A stretch of 64,000 nt of DNA, taken from positions 18,515,001-18,579,000 of the forward strand of contig NC_092680.1 in assembly GCF_964355755.1 (NCBI RefSeq), written 5' to 3'. The stretch's first letter is position 1. The number at the start of each line of letters is the position of its first letter. Origin of the DNA: Antedon mediterranea (lineage: Eukaryota > Echinodermata > Crinoidea > Comatulida > Antedonidae). This document shows positions 23,271 to 34,999 of the stretch, one piece after another. Position numbers and translations under genes: made by a program. The notes beneath the pieces were generated by a model that saw only the letters and a program-made list of their open reading frames with translations, had not been told where the DNA came from and searched no databases.

Positions 23271-25600
23271 TATTATTATTATTGTTAATGTCATTTGGAA
23301 CAATCTCCCAATTTGTATGCGAACTCTCCATCGTCAAGTTAAGTTAGCTACCTATACCTGTATTTCTGCAAATACATTAAATTCAAATTAAACAACTTTA
23401 AGTTAATTAAAAACTTATAAGCATGCCATATCAACAAAGGGCAGTGAAAAACTTTAACTCTGTCGTCTGCTTCCTGTAGGCCTATGTCGTTTTTATTAGT
23501 ATCAGTGGGAAAGCCACTTTGCGTTTTGACCGTTAAATCGTGTAAAATCGACTTACTTCCGCATTGACGATTTTGAAGCGCCACCTATCGTTGAAAACTG
23601 AAACCACGATTTTTCGTCGCCTAGCAAATAAGTGCTGTTTTATTTTAAGCTCTCATGAATATTTAAGAACCGCCCAACATTACCTATTATGGTAAAAGCA
23701 TTTCCTAATAAGTATAATTGAATAACCAATCGGTTTCTTTCAAAGAAACCGAAGCTAATACAATACATTCGGCGACTGAAGTCGGGACTCGTGAAATTTA
23801 TAAATGTGGTACGATTTGACTACTGTTTTGTTGTCCATTTTCTGAATAGTCGGAGGTGCATCCCAACAAATTAAAACAATTATAATCAATTGTTTTATCA
23901 AGAATAATATTAGTTTAATCGAGTATGATATATTTCTATCCTGTTCAAAATTTGTTGGTGTATTCTCAGGCCTCGAAAGGTAGGTACATTTTCTAGCTGT
24001 GAGCGTGGTTTCGGCAACGCGAGACACGTGTGTCAGTATAGGCGATAGCGAGACGTGTGTTGTACTGTGTTGATGCTGATCCGATAGTCGTTAAGTTGTA
24101 CTGATTACGAGTATCATTGGTCCTGGCCGGCCTAGCCTGGTGATCTGATCCCCCCAAAAAAATACTTTTTTTCAATCAGTATTAATATATTATTTGATTT
24201 ATTAGGCTCAATAGATGCCTAGCTAGGCTACTAGTAGGCCTAGGCCTAGATTATAAATAATAATAGTAAATACTCTAATTTAATTAATAAAATACAGCTT
24301 CCATTTGCCTTACTTTTATGTCATCATATAATATTATAATTATATATACAACCAGACATTAACATTTTTTAAAATAATATTTATTATTTTTTTCTGACAC
24401 TTTCAGGAATCGTTGATGATGCAGAGTTCTTTTTCTTTGTGACTTCAAACTGAGAGTGAAGTGGATAAAAAGATGACACCGGTACCTACCGACATTGTCA
24501 TACCCAAACTATAATTTAATTATTTAAAACAAAATGTTGAATTACAAAAATGTATGTTGCAGAGGATTTAGATGAATATTACAATACAAATATTTATGTT
24601 GAATGCAAACCTACTACACTATACTCTGTAAATTATGTTATTGTCATGTGGTAGACCTTAAAAATTGAATATTTATTGTATGTTAGGCCTATTTTATATT
24701 TTATTATTATTAATACTGTATTAGTTTAATATTTATACTACAATGTATTAATTTATATTATACAGTACTAGTTTGTACATGTTTTTACCCCAAAAAAATG
24801 AATAAATAATTTGTTATTCAATCTAATTGCTTGTTTGTTCATCAATAGCAAAACAATTGTAAGCAAGTATATAACAGTTCTTGTTAGCCGCTTATTTCAG
24901 GTCATATTATTAATATTAGCTAGGCCCGACGCGCCCGACCACAACGTCACTAAGTGACTTTCCGCCCCTGGAACAATCGCTCGCTAATAGGGCTAGGCCT
25001 CGGACTCGTATAAAAGCTATTATAATAGTTATGATAAATATTCCTCAACTAACATGTATACTGTGATAAATAAACAAGTAATAATATACGTTGTATTGGA
25101 ATGTATTTATTTATATGAATTCTTATACGCGGACAATTATAAACATCGCGTATATCGTTCGCTATAAATAAATTCATAAACACGATGACGATGAGTTTAC
25201 AAAATGGCGGTTTCGCTAGTTTTCGATGGAACAAATAGTGGTACCTTTAGTTTGAATAGTCGGAGCTGCATCCCAACCACCGAATTTTGTATCTTAATTT
25301 CGTATTCTGTAGATTATTAATTTTTCTAACAGGGATTTTAAATTCAGGACTGTTCAATTTTTCTAAACATTTTATTTTAATGATTTTCTAGGGTACAATT
25401 TCGGAAAAAAGACATTGGTTGATTTTGCCGTTAAATTACAGATTATCGTTTTGTTCAAATACATTTAATTTTACATGATAATATATTAAAACCATTTATG
25501 AATTTATTTCACTAACAATATTTTTCCGATAATCAGCTAAATTTACAAATATTGTGTTTTAACACCCTAAAATTTAGCAATTTTCAACTAAATTAGAAAA
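23271..25600. other. Gene-poor stretch
   Basis: No exon supported. A GAATAGTCGGAG(G/C)TGCATCCC word occurs at 23846 and 25254, each followed by AACAA or AACC, suggesting two ends or copies of one unidentified repeat. GGCCTAGGCCTA runs occur near 24230. Confidence 0.4.
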
Positions 25601-25606
25601 GTAGGG

Positions 25607-25850
25607 CGCCCTCTCCGAGTCGAAATTTGACACGATTTGTCGACTGGCTGTCCCACTGGTATAGAACAAGTCTTCTCGGATAAGGACTATAAACCGTGGT
25701 CCAGTGTACATCTAGCTCATGTGCACTTTAAAGAACCTAGTACATCTTTCGAGACGAGTAGGGGGTTACCCTGGTGTACTAGTTCACACACAGAATTGCC
25801 ACTGTCACAAACTGGGCCCTTAGGAAGAACCTTCTTAGACTGAAGAGGCA
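25607..25850. repeat. Unidentified dispersed-repeat-like segment
   Basis: A GC-richer 240 bp island in AT-rich DNA containing GTGCACTTTAAAGAACCTAG and GAGTAGGGGGTTACCCTGGT. Its composition and lack of open frame suggest a repeat fragment, but I cannot assign a family. Confidence 0.3.
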
Positions 25851-26269
25851 ACCCAGTATAAAAAATAAATAAATAAAATATTTAGAATAAATGATTCACC
25901 TATTTATTTTGTAATTGTAGATCTATTTTGGCGGAAATAAATAAATTTTATTATCATTACTTCTTTTTATAATTTACTTCAATGTATTTTTCTAAATTAG
26001 TTTAACAATATAATTATAAGAAAATCCAGAATAATAGGCACAAATTTAATCATAAGTTACAATAATGTATTCATGTTATAAGACTTTATCGATCAATCTG
26101 TTTCTGGTATCATTTTAGAGTTTGTATCGTATGTCCTGTAAACATTCAATCAGTAATTCAAAGTTCATTGTTTGCTGTAAGCAGCAGTATATATTTATTG
26201 TAGTGAACTACGGTAATAATATTATCACTATGTTAGCAAACAAAAAGAAGGAAATTATAATTTGTTTTG

Positions 26270-26535
26270 GATGGATTCAACCATTAGCAAACAGGGGTGA
26301 AGGCAAACATAAACTCTTTACATTGAAGATACCTAATCATGTTATAAAGAACGAATTAATGTATTGTATAGGATAATGGAGTGGAGTGCTCCATGGTAGG
26401 ATTAAGCAGGGAGGTAGTATACCTCCCTGGATTAACCTGCATTCACACTGTACCATTCAGTGAAACCTTATTTATCCATGGAAACGAGTGTGAATTTAGC
26501 TGTGAAATACTGTATTCACCTCATTCAACTCTTAT
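26270..26535. repeat. Third copy of sialyltransferase upstream block
   Basis: Contains TTCAACCATTAGCAAACAGG, GTTATAAAGAACGAATTAAT, TCACACTGTACCATTCAGTG and CTGTGAAATACTGTATTCAC, in the order found at 12940-13075 and 19105-19290. No sialyltransferase exon follows it. Confidence 0.6.
26407..26429. mobile_element. Mini-palindrome insertion P2
   Basis: CAGGGAGGTAGTATACCTCC followed by CTG: a 23 bp palindrome with one unpaired centre. Flanked by GATTAAG (26400-26406) and GATTAAC (26430-26436), a 6 bp direct repeat or 7 bp with one change. It lies inside the third upstream block. Confidence 0.65.
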
Positions 26536-26550
26536 GCTCAAATATAGTGG

Positions 26551-26676
26551 TGACAAAAAGTTATATGCCCAAATTTAGTAGTGATTAAAATGGTAGTGAT
26601 ATGACATCATCATGTCCATATATGGGCACACCACATTTTGTTGTCACATAAAGTTTGATAGTGTAGACAGAGCTTT
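26551..26676. mobile_element. MITE family 1, copy e (left end lost)
   Basis: The right end AGTTTGATAGTGTAGACAGA followed by GCTTTA and the internal GGTAGTGATATGACATCATC block are intact. The left terminal repeat is missing. Confidence 0.75.
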
Positions 26677-26739
26677 AAAGACAGAAGAACTTGAGGCGTT
26701 ATGATAGAGGTCTTACTTATTCACCAGATTGAACATACT

Positions 26740-26800
26740 CAGCAGGGCCGTAGCCAGGATCTGTCAAGGGGGGGGGGGGGGGGGGGTTCGGACACTAAGT
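26740..26800. repeat. Repeat end with poly-G tract
   Basis: GCAGGGCCGTAGCCAGGATC followed by a long G run. The same GGCCCGTAGCCAGG word in opposite orientation with C and G runs occurs at 29824-29912, so both are probably ends of one element family. Confidence 0.5.
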
Positions 26801-26959
26801 ATTTGGGTCACTGTCCCACTGTCACTGTGTTTCCTTTGTGGCCCGGGCAACAGCCTTAATTTCATACTAAATGTTGTTTCTGCCACTAAATTGAAATTGA
26901 GTTCCATTTCATCGTATACCATCCGGACACAGAACTTGATAGGCTTAGTCATAAAGTAG

Positions 26960-27750
26960 TTACAGAGTTGCAGGGCATTTTATCATTGTTGACAGTTTTG
27001 ATATTAGCCTAATTGTTAAAACGACCTTCACAACCAAAATATTTCTTTGTAATAAAATCTATTTTAAATGGAACGCTACAAAAATAATCCTCTGCTTTAT
27101 CAGAGCATGCATACCTAATAACCAGACAAGAACGTGTCTTTATTATATTTTACTATCAATCTATTTTCAAGTCACGCAATCCATTTTCAACAATATAGTA
27201 GTATAATAACATTTTGATTGAATAGTGAGGGATTAGTTACAGTTTGACTTTGAATAAACAATTGGTAATTTACTGAAAATCCAAAATGAACTTGTGTTAT
27301 AATGCAAAAACAATTATTCAATCAAAGAAACGCTCTACTACACATGAGAAATAGATGTCGGTCGATAAACTTCTGACGACGACTAAAACAACGACAATCA
27401 GCTAAATGTTAGTAATTTTATTTCATCTCTGGCTTGTTACATTTTTCATGACACATTACCGGACTTCCCCCTCCTCTCGCAATGAACGACAGTACAGATC
27501 CTCCCTATCTAGGCTCGTGTATGTAGCATACTACTATACTACGTTATTCACAAATTACGCACGCATAGCAGTGTTACTAGAACCATCACAGATTACCTCT
27601 AATGGATCAATCATTCACACATGATTTAAAAAATTCATCGACAAACGAAATATAGCCTATATTCATTCCTTTTAAATATTAAGCATATTGCCAAGGCTAA
27701 TAATCGATTTGTCCATAATTATTGCGTTTTGCCGGGGGTTTTCCATAATC
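26960..27750. other. Gene-poor stretch
   Basis: No exon, RNA or recognisable element on either strand. Small open frames lack family resemblance. Confidence 0.4.
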
Positions 27751-27753
27751 TAA

Positions 27754-28537
27754 GGGCGCGTTTATACAACACGCTATTACACGCATATTCTACACGCCTG
27801 GACGAGAAGTGTGTTGTATAACAACAAAGAGATTCCGTGTAATGAGATTTTAATTGCAAAAAAGGCTACTTGGCTGAATCCTAAAATTTGGTGGATTCCC
27901 GGTCGCCGTTACCGTGTTGGAAGTGTCCTCAGGGTATATTTTGACCTCTCGTTAAAACAGGTCGTAATATCAATCATGTCATGCGACGTCTAACAAGATT
28001 GGGCCCATTTATTGCTGCTTCGCTGCCAGCAATCATCCTCCTACCACGTCTTACGCCTAGCCTGGTAGGGCCAACTCGTAGTGGTAGTAGGCCTCTATAG
28101 ATAGACTATCGTTTCCCACTCCAAACAGAATAAAAAATAACATCGCAAAAATGGCATCTTCTTCCATAGTGTATAGATGAAACAATGAAACCCTTAAAAT
28201 AACTTTTATTAATTTAAATGAACCGAGAACAAAATAAACAACAATGCAAACGTGAACGAATACAATAATGAAAATGGTAAAAACCGCGCGAATACATCGG
28301 ACAGCGAGGAGGCGACGATGATTTGTTGACAACAACCCAGCCAACAATTCAATTCAAGCGATCAACGATTTGACCTTTTATCCTAGCATGCACTGCGTGT
28401 TGATGAAACTTCCGGTACAACACGGTATCGTGATTTCTAGTATAAACAGCAAACGTTAAGGTGGGTTGACCTCGGTCCGAACAACACGCTAAAAATTTAA
28501 GCCGTGTTCAAATTTAGGGTGTTGTATAAACACGACC
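27754..28537. mobile_element. Harbinger-like DNA transposon, non-autonomous
   Basis: A 784 bp element flanked by TAA on both sides. The left end GGGCGCGTTTATACAACAC and the right end (complement) GGTCGTGTTTATACAACAC form a 19 bp inverted repeat with two mismatches. A TWA target duplication is the mark of PIF/Harbinger. A 96-codon minus-strand frame (28057-28347) and a 60-codon plus frame lie inside, but no DDE transposase motif was visible, so the copy is probably a deletion derivative. Confidence 0.75.
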
Positions 28538-28540
28538 TAA

Positions 28541-29800
28541 GGCCAATGTTTAGGCCAAATCATAATTGTGCGTATAGTGTTGTATTTCCGATGCGTGTAG
28601 TACCCTATTTATCTTCATTTCCGTACGTTCGTCGTAAATAGGCCGAATTTCCGTAGTAATTTATAGACGTTCCAAAATTTGAACCGTGTTATACCGGTAA
28701 CAGAGCAAAGTTTGCTTCTTTCTGCAAATTTCCTATCATTATTTTCTTTGTTTTATTTTGATCTGAGTGTGGTTTAAAACAACACTTTTGTAAAGTTTAT
28801 AGTGGATAAATGAAAATGAATTTTTGGAAAATGTGGTTTTAACATCTGACTTTATTTAGCATTTTTAAATGAATTAAAATTCCAAATTATACAATTTAAC
28901 CTTTTGCTCAATATATTTATAGCAACTGTTTCATATTTTTTGTACAACTTTTTAAAATTATTAATTGATAATTAATTTACATTAATTGAGTACAGTTATT
29001 AGAATGTATTACCGTACCAAAAGTACCTTAATCGGAGACTTCCCCGCGACGTTTGCATTGAACGAAAAAAAAATTATCATAAATTTACGTGCGAGAGTAC
29101 TATTTGCGGCCATTTAGGGGTGTCATTTAACAATTTGCTTGCTCAAATACTCAGTGTCTACAGCCCTGGAGTCTTTGGGCAACCCTCTTAAAATAGTCCT
29201 GCGACCGCCCCTGATAGCTCTATCTATATTTATTTACAGTAATTTGTTGAGGAAACTAAATATATCAATGTAAATAGGTGGTATTGATACAGTTGAGTAG
29301 GCCTACGTATCGGCTGGTGGTCTAGAAAAAAATAATCGAATGCCATAGGCCTAATGTAAACTACAGTACATGATACCATAGATATTATAGTGTAATATAT
29401 TAAATTCACTATAATCCTCTATGATGATGATACACTATACTTCATAGCCACACATAAATATTGTAGGTAACCGCCGCGTTCCATTTTTTGATGTACGTCG
29501 GAAGGCTATATACTTTATGCATGCTGACTGCCAGTGATCGAAACAATAGGTACGCGGTTGTCTAGCGGTGTTCTTTGTACGATTCGTTCGTGCCCAAGCT
29601 CGCGTCAATATCATGTTACATCCTGGGACCAAAAATTCGTATTATTTTTCAGGTGAAAATCGGCAACCAATTCATTTGTTTAACAATAAGGTATGAGTTA
29701 TTCAAATGAGTTTACAAATTTTTCAATTTACAAACAACCTTTTGTATTGTGGGGCACGTATTTGGAGGATTTTCAGAGATGAGGGTGTGGTGAGGTATTG
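28541..29800. other. Gene-poor stretch
   Basis: No exon or element could be supported. AT-rich with scattered GC-richer patches near 29460-29620. Confidence 0.4.
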
Positions 29801-29823
29801 TGGATGTCGGGGATAGGGTTCGC

Positions 29824-29912
29824 AGTCGGTTAAGGGGGGGGGGGGGGGGGGGGTCGCTGTAAAGGGGGGTTCGCCCGAACCATAAAAACCCCCCCTGGCT
29901 ACGGGCCTGCTC
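29824..29912. repeat. Repeat end with poly-G tract and GTAGCCAGG end
   Basis: A long G run, then GGGGTTCGCCCGAACC, then CCCCCCCTGGCTACGGGCC. The last word is the reverse complement of the repeat end at 26740. Poly-G tracts of this type vary in length and may not be exact in the assembly. Confidence 0.5.
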
Positions 29913-29984
29913 AGTTTCAGCGTTTTTCAATATCCCTCATCATTCAGAGTCTCTTCTTGTTTTATATAAAAGGGTGATTAAGGT

Positions 29985-30240
29985 TTTGAACAAACAACCC
30001 CACACGTTGTCTCATGGAGTTTATACAATAGAGAATACCACCTATGACAATTACATATATTCTTTGAGAGGAGCCAGTCCCCACGGGTAAAACAATACTG
30101 TCACTAAAGCCCTGTCTACACTATCAAACTTTATGTGACAATAAAATATGCCCATATATAGACATTATAAAGTCATATCACTACCATATTTAAGCATATC
30201 ACTACTATATTTGGGCATATAACTTTTTTTTGTAGAAATA
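29985..30240. mobile_element. MITE family 1, copy f, with an adjoining 105 bp segment
   Basis: 30106-30240 is a family 1 copy whose left end is GCCCTGTCTACACTATCAA and whose right end is lost. The 105 bp before it (CACGTTGTCTCATGGAGTTT to CCACGGGTAAAACAATACTG) is found in reverse complement at 33113-33212, again joined to a family 1 MITE. The joint is therefore older than the two insertions. Confidence 0.65.
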
Positions 30241-31187
30241 GCTTAAGGTAAGATAACACTAAGGTAGGTAATTTACGTTCTAGTCTGATGAACTTGAGCA
30301 GGCCTTTGTAATGTTTTTCAACACGTATTCAAACAAGGCCATATACATGGCTGCAGTCGCGACTAAAAAAAACAAAGATATATTGAATACAATATCTGTG
30401 CATAAAAGAATATGTATTAATATGAATAAATGCCCTGAAGCTTTTTTTAGGGTATAATGGTAATGTGTATAATCAAATAAATTATGATAAAATACAGTAA
30501 GCCTTTATTTGATGGGGTTGTTTATTCTCTAAACAATGTTCTATAGGGGCGTTTATTAGAGGAAGCTGTAACAGCTAATATAAATGTGACAATAAAATAC
30601 TATATAAAAATATTAAAAATTAATAATTTACTATATTGTTTTGATGGGTTTTATAAATAATAAATTGATGATAACAAAATTGATTATGAAATTAAGGCAT
30701 GTGTGGCCATAGATACGGTGGTCTATAAAAAACATTAAATTTAAAATTTTCATTACATACATTTCTATCACAATGGCATGTTTCTATGTACTATCTATGT
30801 ATAGTATTATGCTTTTGGTTTCACTCGGCAAAATGATTAGCACAAATTGAAAGTATTGGCTATTTCCATCTTCTAAATCCATTTCTATCGCTAATTCTAG
30901 AAGTTTTTGTCTCTAATTAATCAGAGCGCAGGAAATAAATTATCATGAGTCCATATCAAACAGTTGAGCAGACATGTGATCAAAGTTAATAAATCTTGCA
31001 ATTGAAAATAAGGGTAGTGCAAACAAAAACATTGACGAAGATAATAAAACTACTTGTTGATCTACCAGAAGTAAACGAACATGAATCATTCCCTGCTTAT
31101 AAAAATTATGTTGTGCTTCATTTCTTTGGTTAAATAAAGTTGATCCCTGCACCACAAATGATGATAAAATTCCTCCAAACTGCAACA
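30241..31187. other. AT-rich stretch, possible CIB 3' UTR
   Basis: Downstream of the minus-strand stop codon of the CIB-like gene, so some of it is likely its 3' untranslated region. No other gene seen. Confidence 0.4.
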
Positions 31188-34100
31188 TTACAATCGAATT
31201 TTAAATGAACTGAAAGGAAAAGTAATAATATTAATTTGGAGATATCATATTAATAATATAGTATTAAAAGTGCTGAATTCTAATATCCCGACAGAAAAAC
31301 TTCAGGAAACTGAATTCATTTTTTGTACGAAAAGAGATATTGTTATCTTACTATAATTCCATTATTCTTGGTTAATATAGCTATTGTTTGGTTTGCTGGG
31401 GTGGAAACATCTCACAAGGTGATAGGGACAGACTACAAAGGTTGGTTTGCTGGGGTGGAAACATCTCACAAGGTGATAGGGACAGACTACAAAGGTTTGT
31501 TAATAAGTTTGAGAGGATTATCGGTACAGAACTGCAATCGGTCTACCAAGAGCGATTAGTTGGTAACTTCGATGACGTAATGTCTGACGAAAGTCACCCG
31601 TTGCATTCGACTATTAGCAGTTGCATAGTACAACGGAGCGGTAAACTGAGGGTACCGGCGGCTAACACGAACCGATATCCCAACTCTTTCATTCCAAGAG
31701 GTATTGGCCTTTTCAATAGAAGATATGTTGTTATTAGTTATATTCTTTTGTCTTTAGTTAATTCTGTTTTTATATTTTTTGAGAGAAAAAGCTAAGAACA
31801 CTGTAATTTCCAAATTTATGGATGAATAAAGCGATGTCTATAACCATATTTGGGAGGCAGAAATGCGGAATCTGTTTGGCACACCATATTCAATGGTCAA
31901 TTCTTATGAAATACATCACAGCCTTAACCACTCGGCAAAGTTAGGTATTAGGGAGCTTGAGATTTACAACGACCGAAATACGTCTTAGATATTTGGACGT
32001 GTGTCTTCACCTCGACAGAGGTTTAAAGATTTCTAGGTCCAAGCGATGACCAACGAAACATTGATTGACCTGAATTGAAAAGCTCCCTATCATCTGAATA
32101 CAAGCCTTCAAAGTCTTAGTTCAGAAACCATGGGTTTTAATATCTAGCCATGTACGCCATCTTTTTCGGACCAAGGTCTCCCTTTATAGGGCTGCCTCCA
32201 CAATAGTGGTGTCCCCTCAATAGGACTGTACCCTCAATAAGGCTGTCCTCTCAATAGTGGTGTCCCCTGAATAGAACTGTCTCCTGCATAGAGCTGTCCC
32301 CTCAACAGGACTGTCTCCTGCATAGAGCTGTCCCCTCAGTAGGGCTGTCGACTCAATAATGGTGTCCCCTCAATAGTGGTGTCCCCTCAATAGTGGTGTC
32401 CCCTCAACAGGGCTGTCCCCTCAATAGTGGTGTCCCCTCAACAGGGCTGTCGCCTCAATAGTGGTGTCCCCTCAACCGGGCTGTCCCCTCAACAGGGCTG
32501 TCCCCTCAATAGTGGTGTCCCCTCAGCAGGGCTGTCCCCTCAGTAGAGCTGTCCCCTGCATAGGGCTGTCCCCTCAGTAGAGCTGTCCCCTCAGTAGGGC
32601 TCTCCCCTCAGTAGGGCTGTCCCCTCAGTAGGGCTGTCCCCTCAGTAGGGCTGTCCCCTCAGTAGGGATGTCCCCTCAGTAGGGATGTCCCCTCAATAGT
32701 GGTGCCTTCTGAAGGAACGTCCCAATTGAGAGGTTCTACTGCACAGTGCTATTAATCATATCTGTTCTTACTTGATGAAGTCAGGTGCTTTTGAAATGAC
32801 ATGTTCAAATTCAGCAAAGGACAGGTGGTCATCGTCATCAAGATCAGCCTCTTCAAAAATCTAAAAATAAAATTGAGTTCAATCATTTAAACATAAACTA
32901 GCTGATACCCATCCTATCCTCTCTGTAGATGTTGTGATACAGCACATGTCTGTTAAGCTCTGTCTAGACTATCAAGCTGGTTTGACAAAAAGTGTGATGT
33001 GCCAAAAGTATGGTAGTGATATGCTAAAACATGGTAGTGATAGACATCATCATGTCCATATAGGGGTACATATAACATTTTTGTTGTCATATAAAGTTTG
33101 ATAATGTAGACAGTATTTTTTTGCTTGTGGGGACTGCCTCCTCTCAAAGAATATATGTAATTGTCGTAGGTAGTATTCTTGATTGTATAAAGTACATGAG
33201 ACAACGTGCAGGGTCATGTCCATATATATATATGGGCACATCACATTTTTTTTTCCCAACAAATTTGATAGTGTAGACAGAGCTTTACTTCATCATAGGA
33301 AATATTTAGGACTTGTTAAATCAGATGAGACACACATGTGATGGTGTATTATATATTTTGTATAAATACAGAATCTAGATATAGAATGGTGAATCGGTAA
33401 GTGTATCCAATTGAAAATATTTCACTTTACATTGTTAATAAGATGTTGCATATCCTCGTCATTTAACGTCTGTTCACCGGTCAATCTATTGATGACCTCT
33501 CGAAGGTCACTACTACCAATAAAATCATCCTCATCAAAATCTTTTAAAAAAATTACAGAAATTATTATTATTATTCTTGTTTGTTATTCATATACAGTAT
33601 TGTTCTTGAGCAGTTACTATTTCAAGTTATGTTTACACTATGACACAAGTTCTGTACCATAAGTAATATTAGCAAGATTTCTGTGTGGACGATAATTTAG
33701 CAGACCGTAACAACTTGTGTACCTTAGACACATCACACTCATTCATCTACCATCTCAAAACAAAAGATTGATAAAAACTGTTGCTGGGTGGGTAAGAGTA
33801 CAATCATGTATGCGACTATACTCGGTTATTGTTATTACTGGTATAGATTTTTTCTTGTACACAATTTCAATGTTTGGGAAACTATGGGAAAGGGTACACA
33901 GAAGCTTTGGGAAAAAAGAATATGTATATACATGTGAACACATGTTTGCATAAATTGTTGACATGGTTGGAAAACATTTAGGGCACAAAGTTTTTGACAA
34001 CCAAGCATTATAGTATGACAATTACCGTAAATCCTGAAAGCATATTCTGCCTTGACAGATTTGGGTGCATTGTCACTGAATACAGACATCATGTCAAGAA

Positions 34101-34984
34101 AGTCTTCAAAGGAGATACTCTTGTCATCGCTAGACGAGAACGTGGCGCAGATCCGATCCTTGAAGGGGTTCACGTGAAGTTCCGGTAGGGTCAGAATCGT
34201 GTCCATACTCAGCTTAGCATTTTTGTCATTTCTTACTTTATCAGGATCAAGGAGATGAAACCTCTTATGAACACTGCAAAAGAGGAATTGACATTATTAC
34301 TTACAGTGAATATTACATACAGTAGAGCCTCTATAATAAGGGGAAACCTCTGTGTCGCAAAAGTGTTCCTTTATTATTAATAATAGAGTTAAATTATATC
34401 AATTTAAGCATTCATTCTGGTTTACTGTACTGTATTTAAATTTCATATGTTGGCCAGGTATTATATTATTTTATTCTTATTTTATAGGGCCTAAATCACT
34501 TACTGTAGTATTTCTTTCTTGCTGAAGAATGTCAACTCCTGTAAAAAAAAAATCACAATAAATAATTTAAATATATAATAGGTAGGCCTCTCTAGGCCTT
34601 AACTACTTTACTGAAGAACAACACAAGAATTATTATTGTTAATGTTATTAATTTAGGCCCTCCTATATTAAAATAAATATATTATTTAACTACACTTCAC
34701 TATAGCCTAGGACTAGGTAGCCAGTCTACAATACAAAAATCTACTTCATTTATGCCCTAGGCCCTATTCAACCAACAAGTGTACAAAGTGCCCCACGGTG
34801 CCGCCCCAAGCAAGCAAACCTGCTGTGAGACTCAGCGTGGTGGTAGTAGGCTTAGCCCTCTCTAAACTTATTATGCTATTATTTGGCCGGTTAAACATTA
34901 ATATTTAACAGAAAACACTATATTAGTAATTACCTGATATTCTTCTAATTGTGATTCGGTAAAAACGCTATGAGAACTACCCAT
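31188..34984 (-). CDS. CIB1/CIB2-like calcium- and integrin-binding EF-hand protein
   Basis: Six coding exons on the minus strand: 34934-34984, 34504-34538, 34026-34273, 33431-33540, 32772-32860 and 31188-31209. They join to 555 nt, 184 aa, the standard CIB length. The start MGSSHSVFTESQLEEYQ has the MG-x-x-x-S N-myristoylation pattern. The middle reads LPELHVNPFKDRICATFS and SISFEDFLDMMSVFSD, diagnostic of CIB proteins. The two functional EF-hands are DFDEDDFIGSSD (third, with Asp in place of Glu at position 12, as usual in CIB) and DLDDDDHLSFAE (fourth). The tiny last exon ends NSFKIRL, like the C-terminal FKI motif of the family. CIB proteins bind integrin alpha tails, TMC channels or kinases in a calcium-dependent way; which role applies here cannot be told. 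It is divergent from PEX13 with about 1 kb between starts. The last intron contains a large minisatellite and a LINE fragment. Confidence 0.93.
31388..31750 (+). mobile_element. LINE reverse transcriptase 3' fragment with internal 54 bp duplication
   Basis: The plus strand reads VCWGGNISQGDRDRLQR twice in tandem (54 bp unit), then a tail with ERIIGTELQS, DESHPLHSTI, QRSGKLRVP and NSFIPRGIGLFNRR. This is the C-terminal end of a LINE ORF2 (SHPL, RSG, SFxPxxxRxxN blocks shared with the copy at 36745-37101). The reading frame is open for 135 codons. It lies in the last intron of the CIB-like gene. Confidence 0.7.
32160..32705. repeat. Minisatellite, about 17 bp unit
   Basis: About 30 imperfect copies of a 16-18 bp unit such as GTCCCCTCAATAGTGGT and GTCCCCTCAGTAGGGCT, mixed in alternating blocks and then homogenised as the AGTAGGGCT form towards the right end. 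It sits in the last intron of the CIB-like gene. No open frame is conserved through it. Confidence 0.9.
32956..33290. mobile_element. MITE family 1, copy g, nested
   Basis: 32956-33112 is a family 1 copy (AGCTCTGTCTAGACTATCAA to TTTGATAATGTAGACAG). It runs into a 100 bp segment that is the reverse complement of 29990-30100, then into a second right half (33213-33288, ending GATAGTGTAGACAGAGCTTT). This is one MITE nested in or joined to another element. Confidence 0.7.
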
Positions 34985-34999
34985 TTTGGCAACAAAAAA

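Noticed and set aside
26729-26959. Small open frames with poly-Gly or poly-Pro around the G run
   Set aside because: They arise from the homopolymer tract of a repeat end and have no conserved sequence.
28057-28347. 96-codon minus-strand frame with hydrophobic stretches
   Set aside because: It lies wholly inside the TAA-flanked Harbinger-like element, and shows no recognisable transposase or other family motif.
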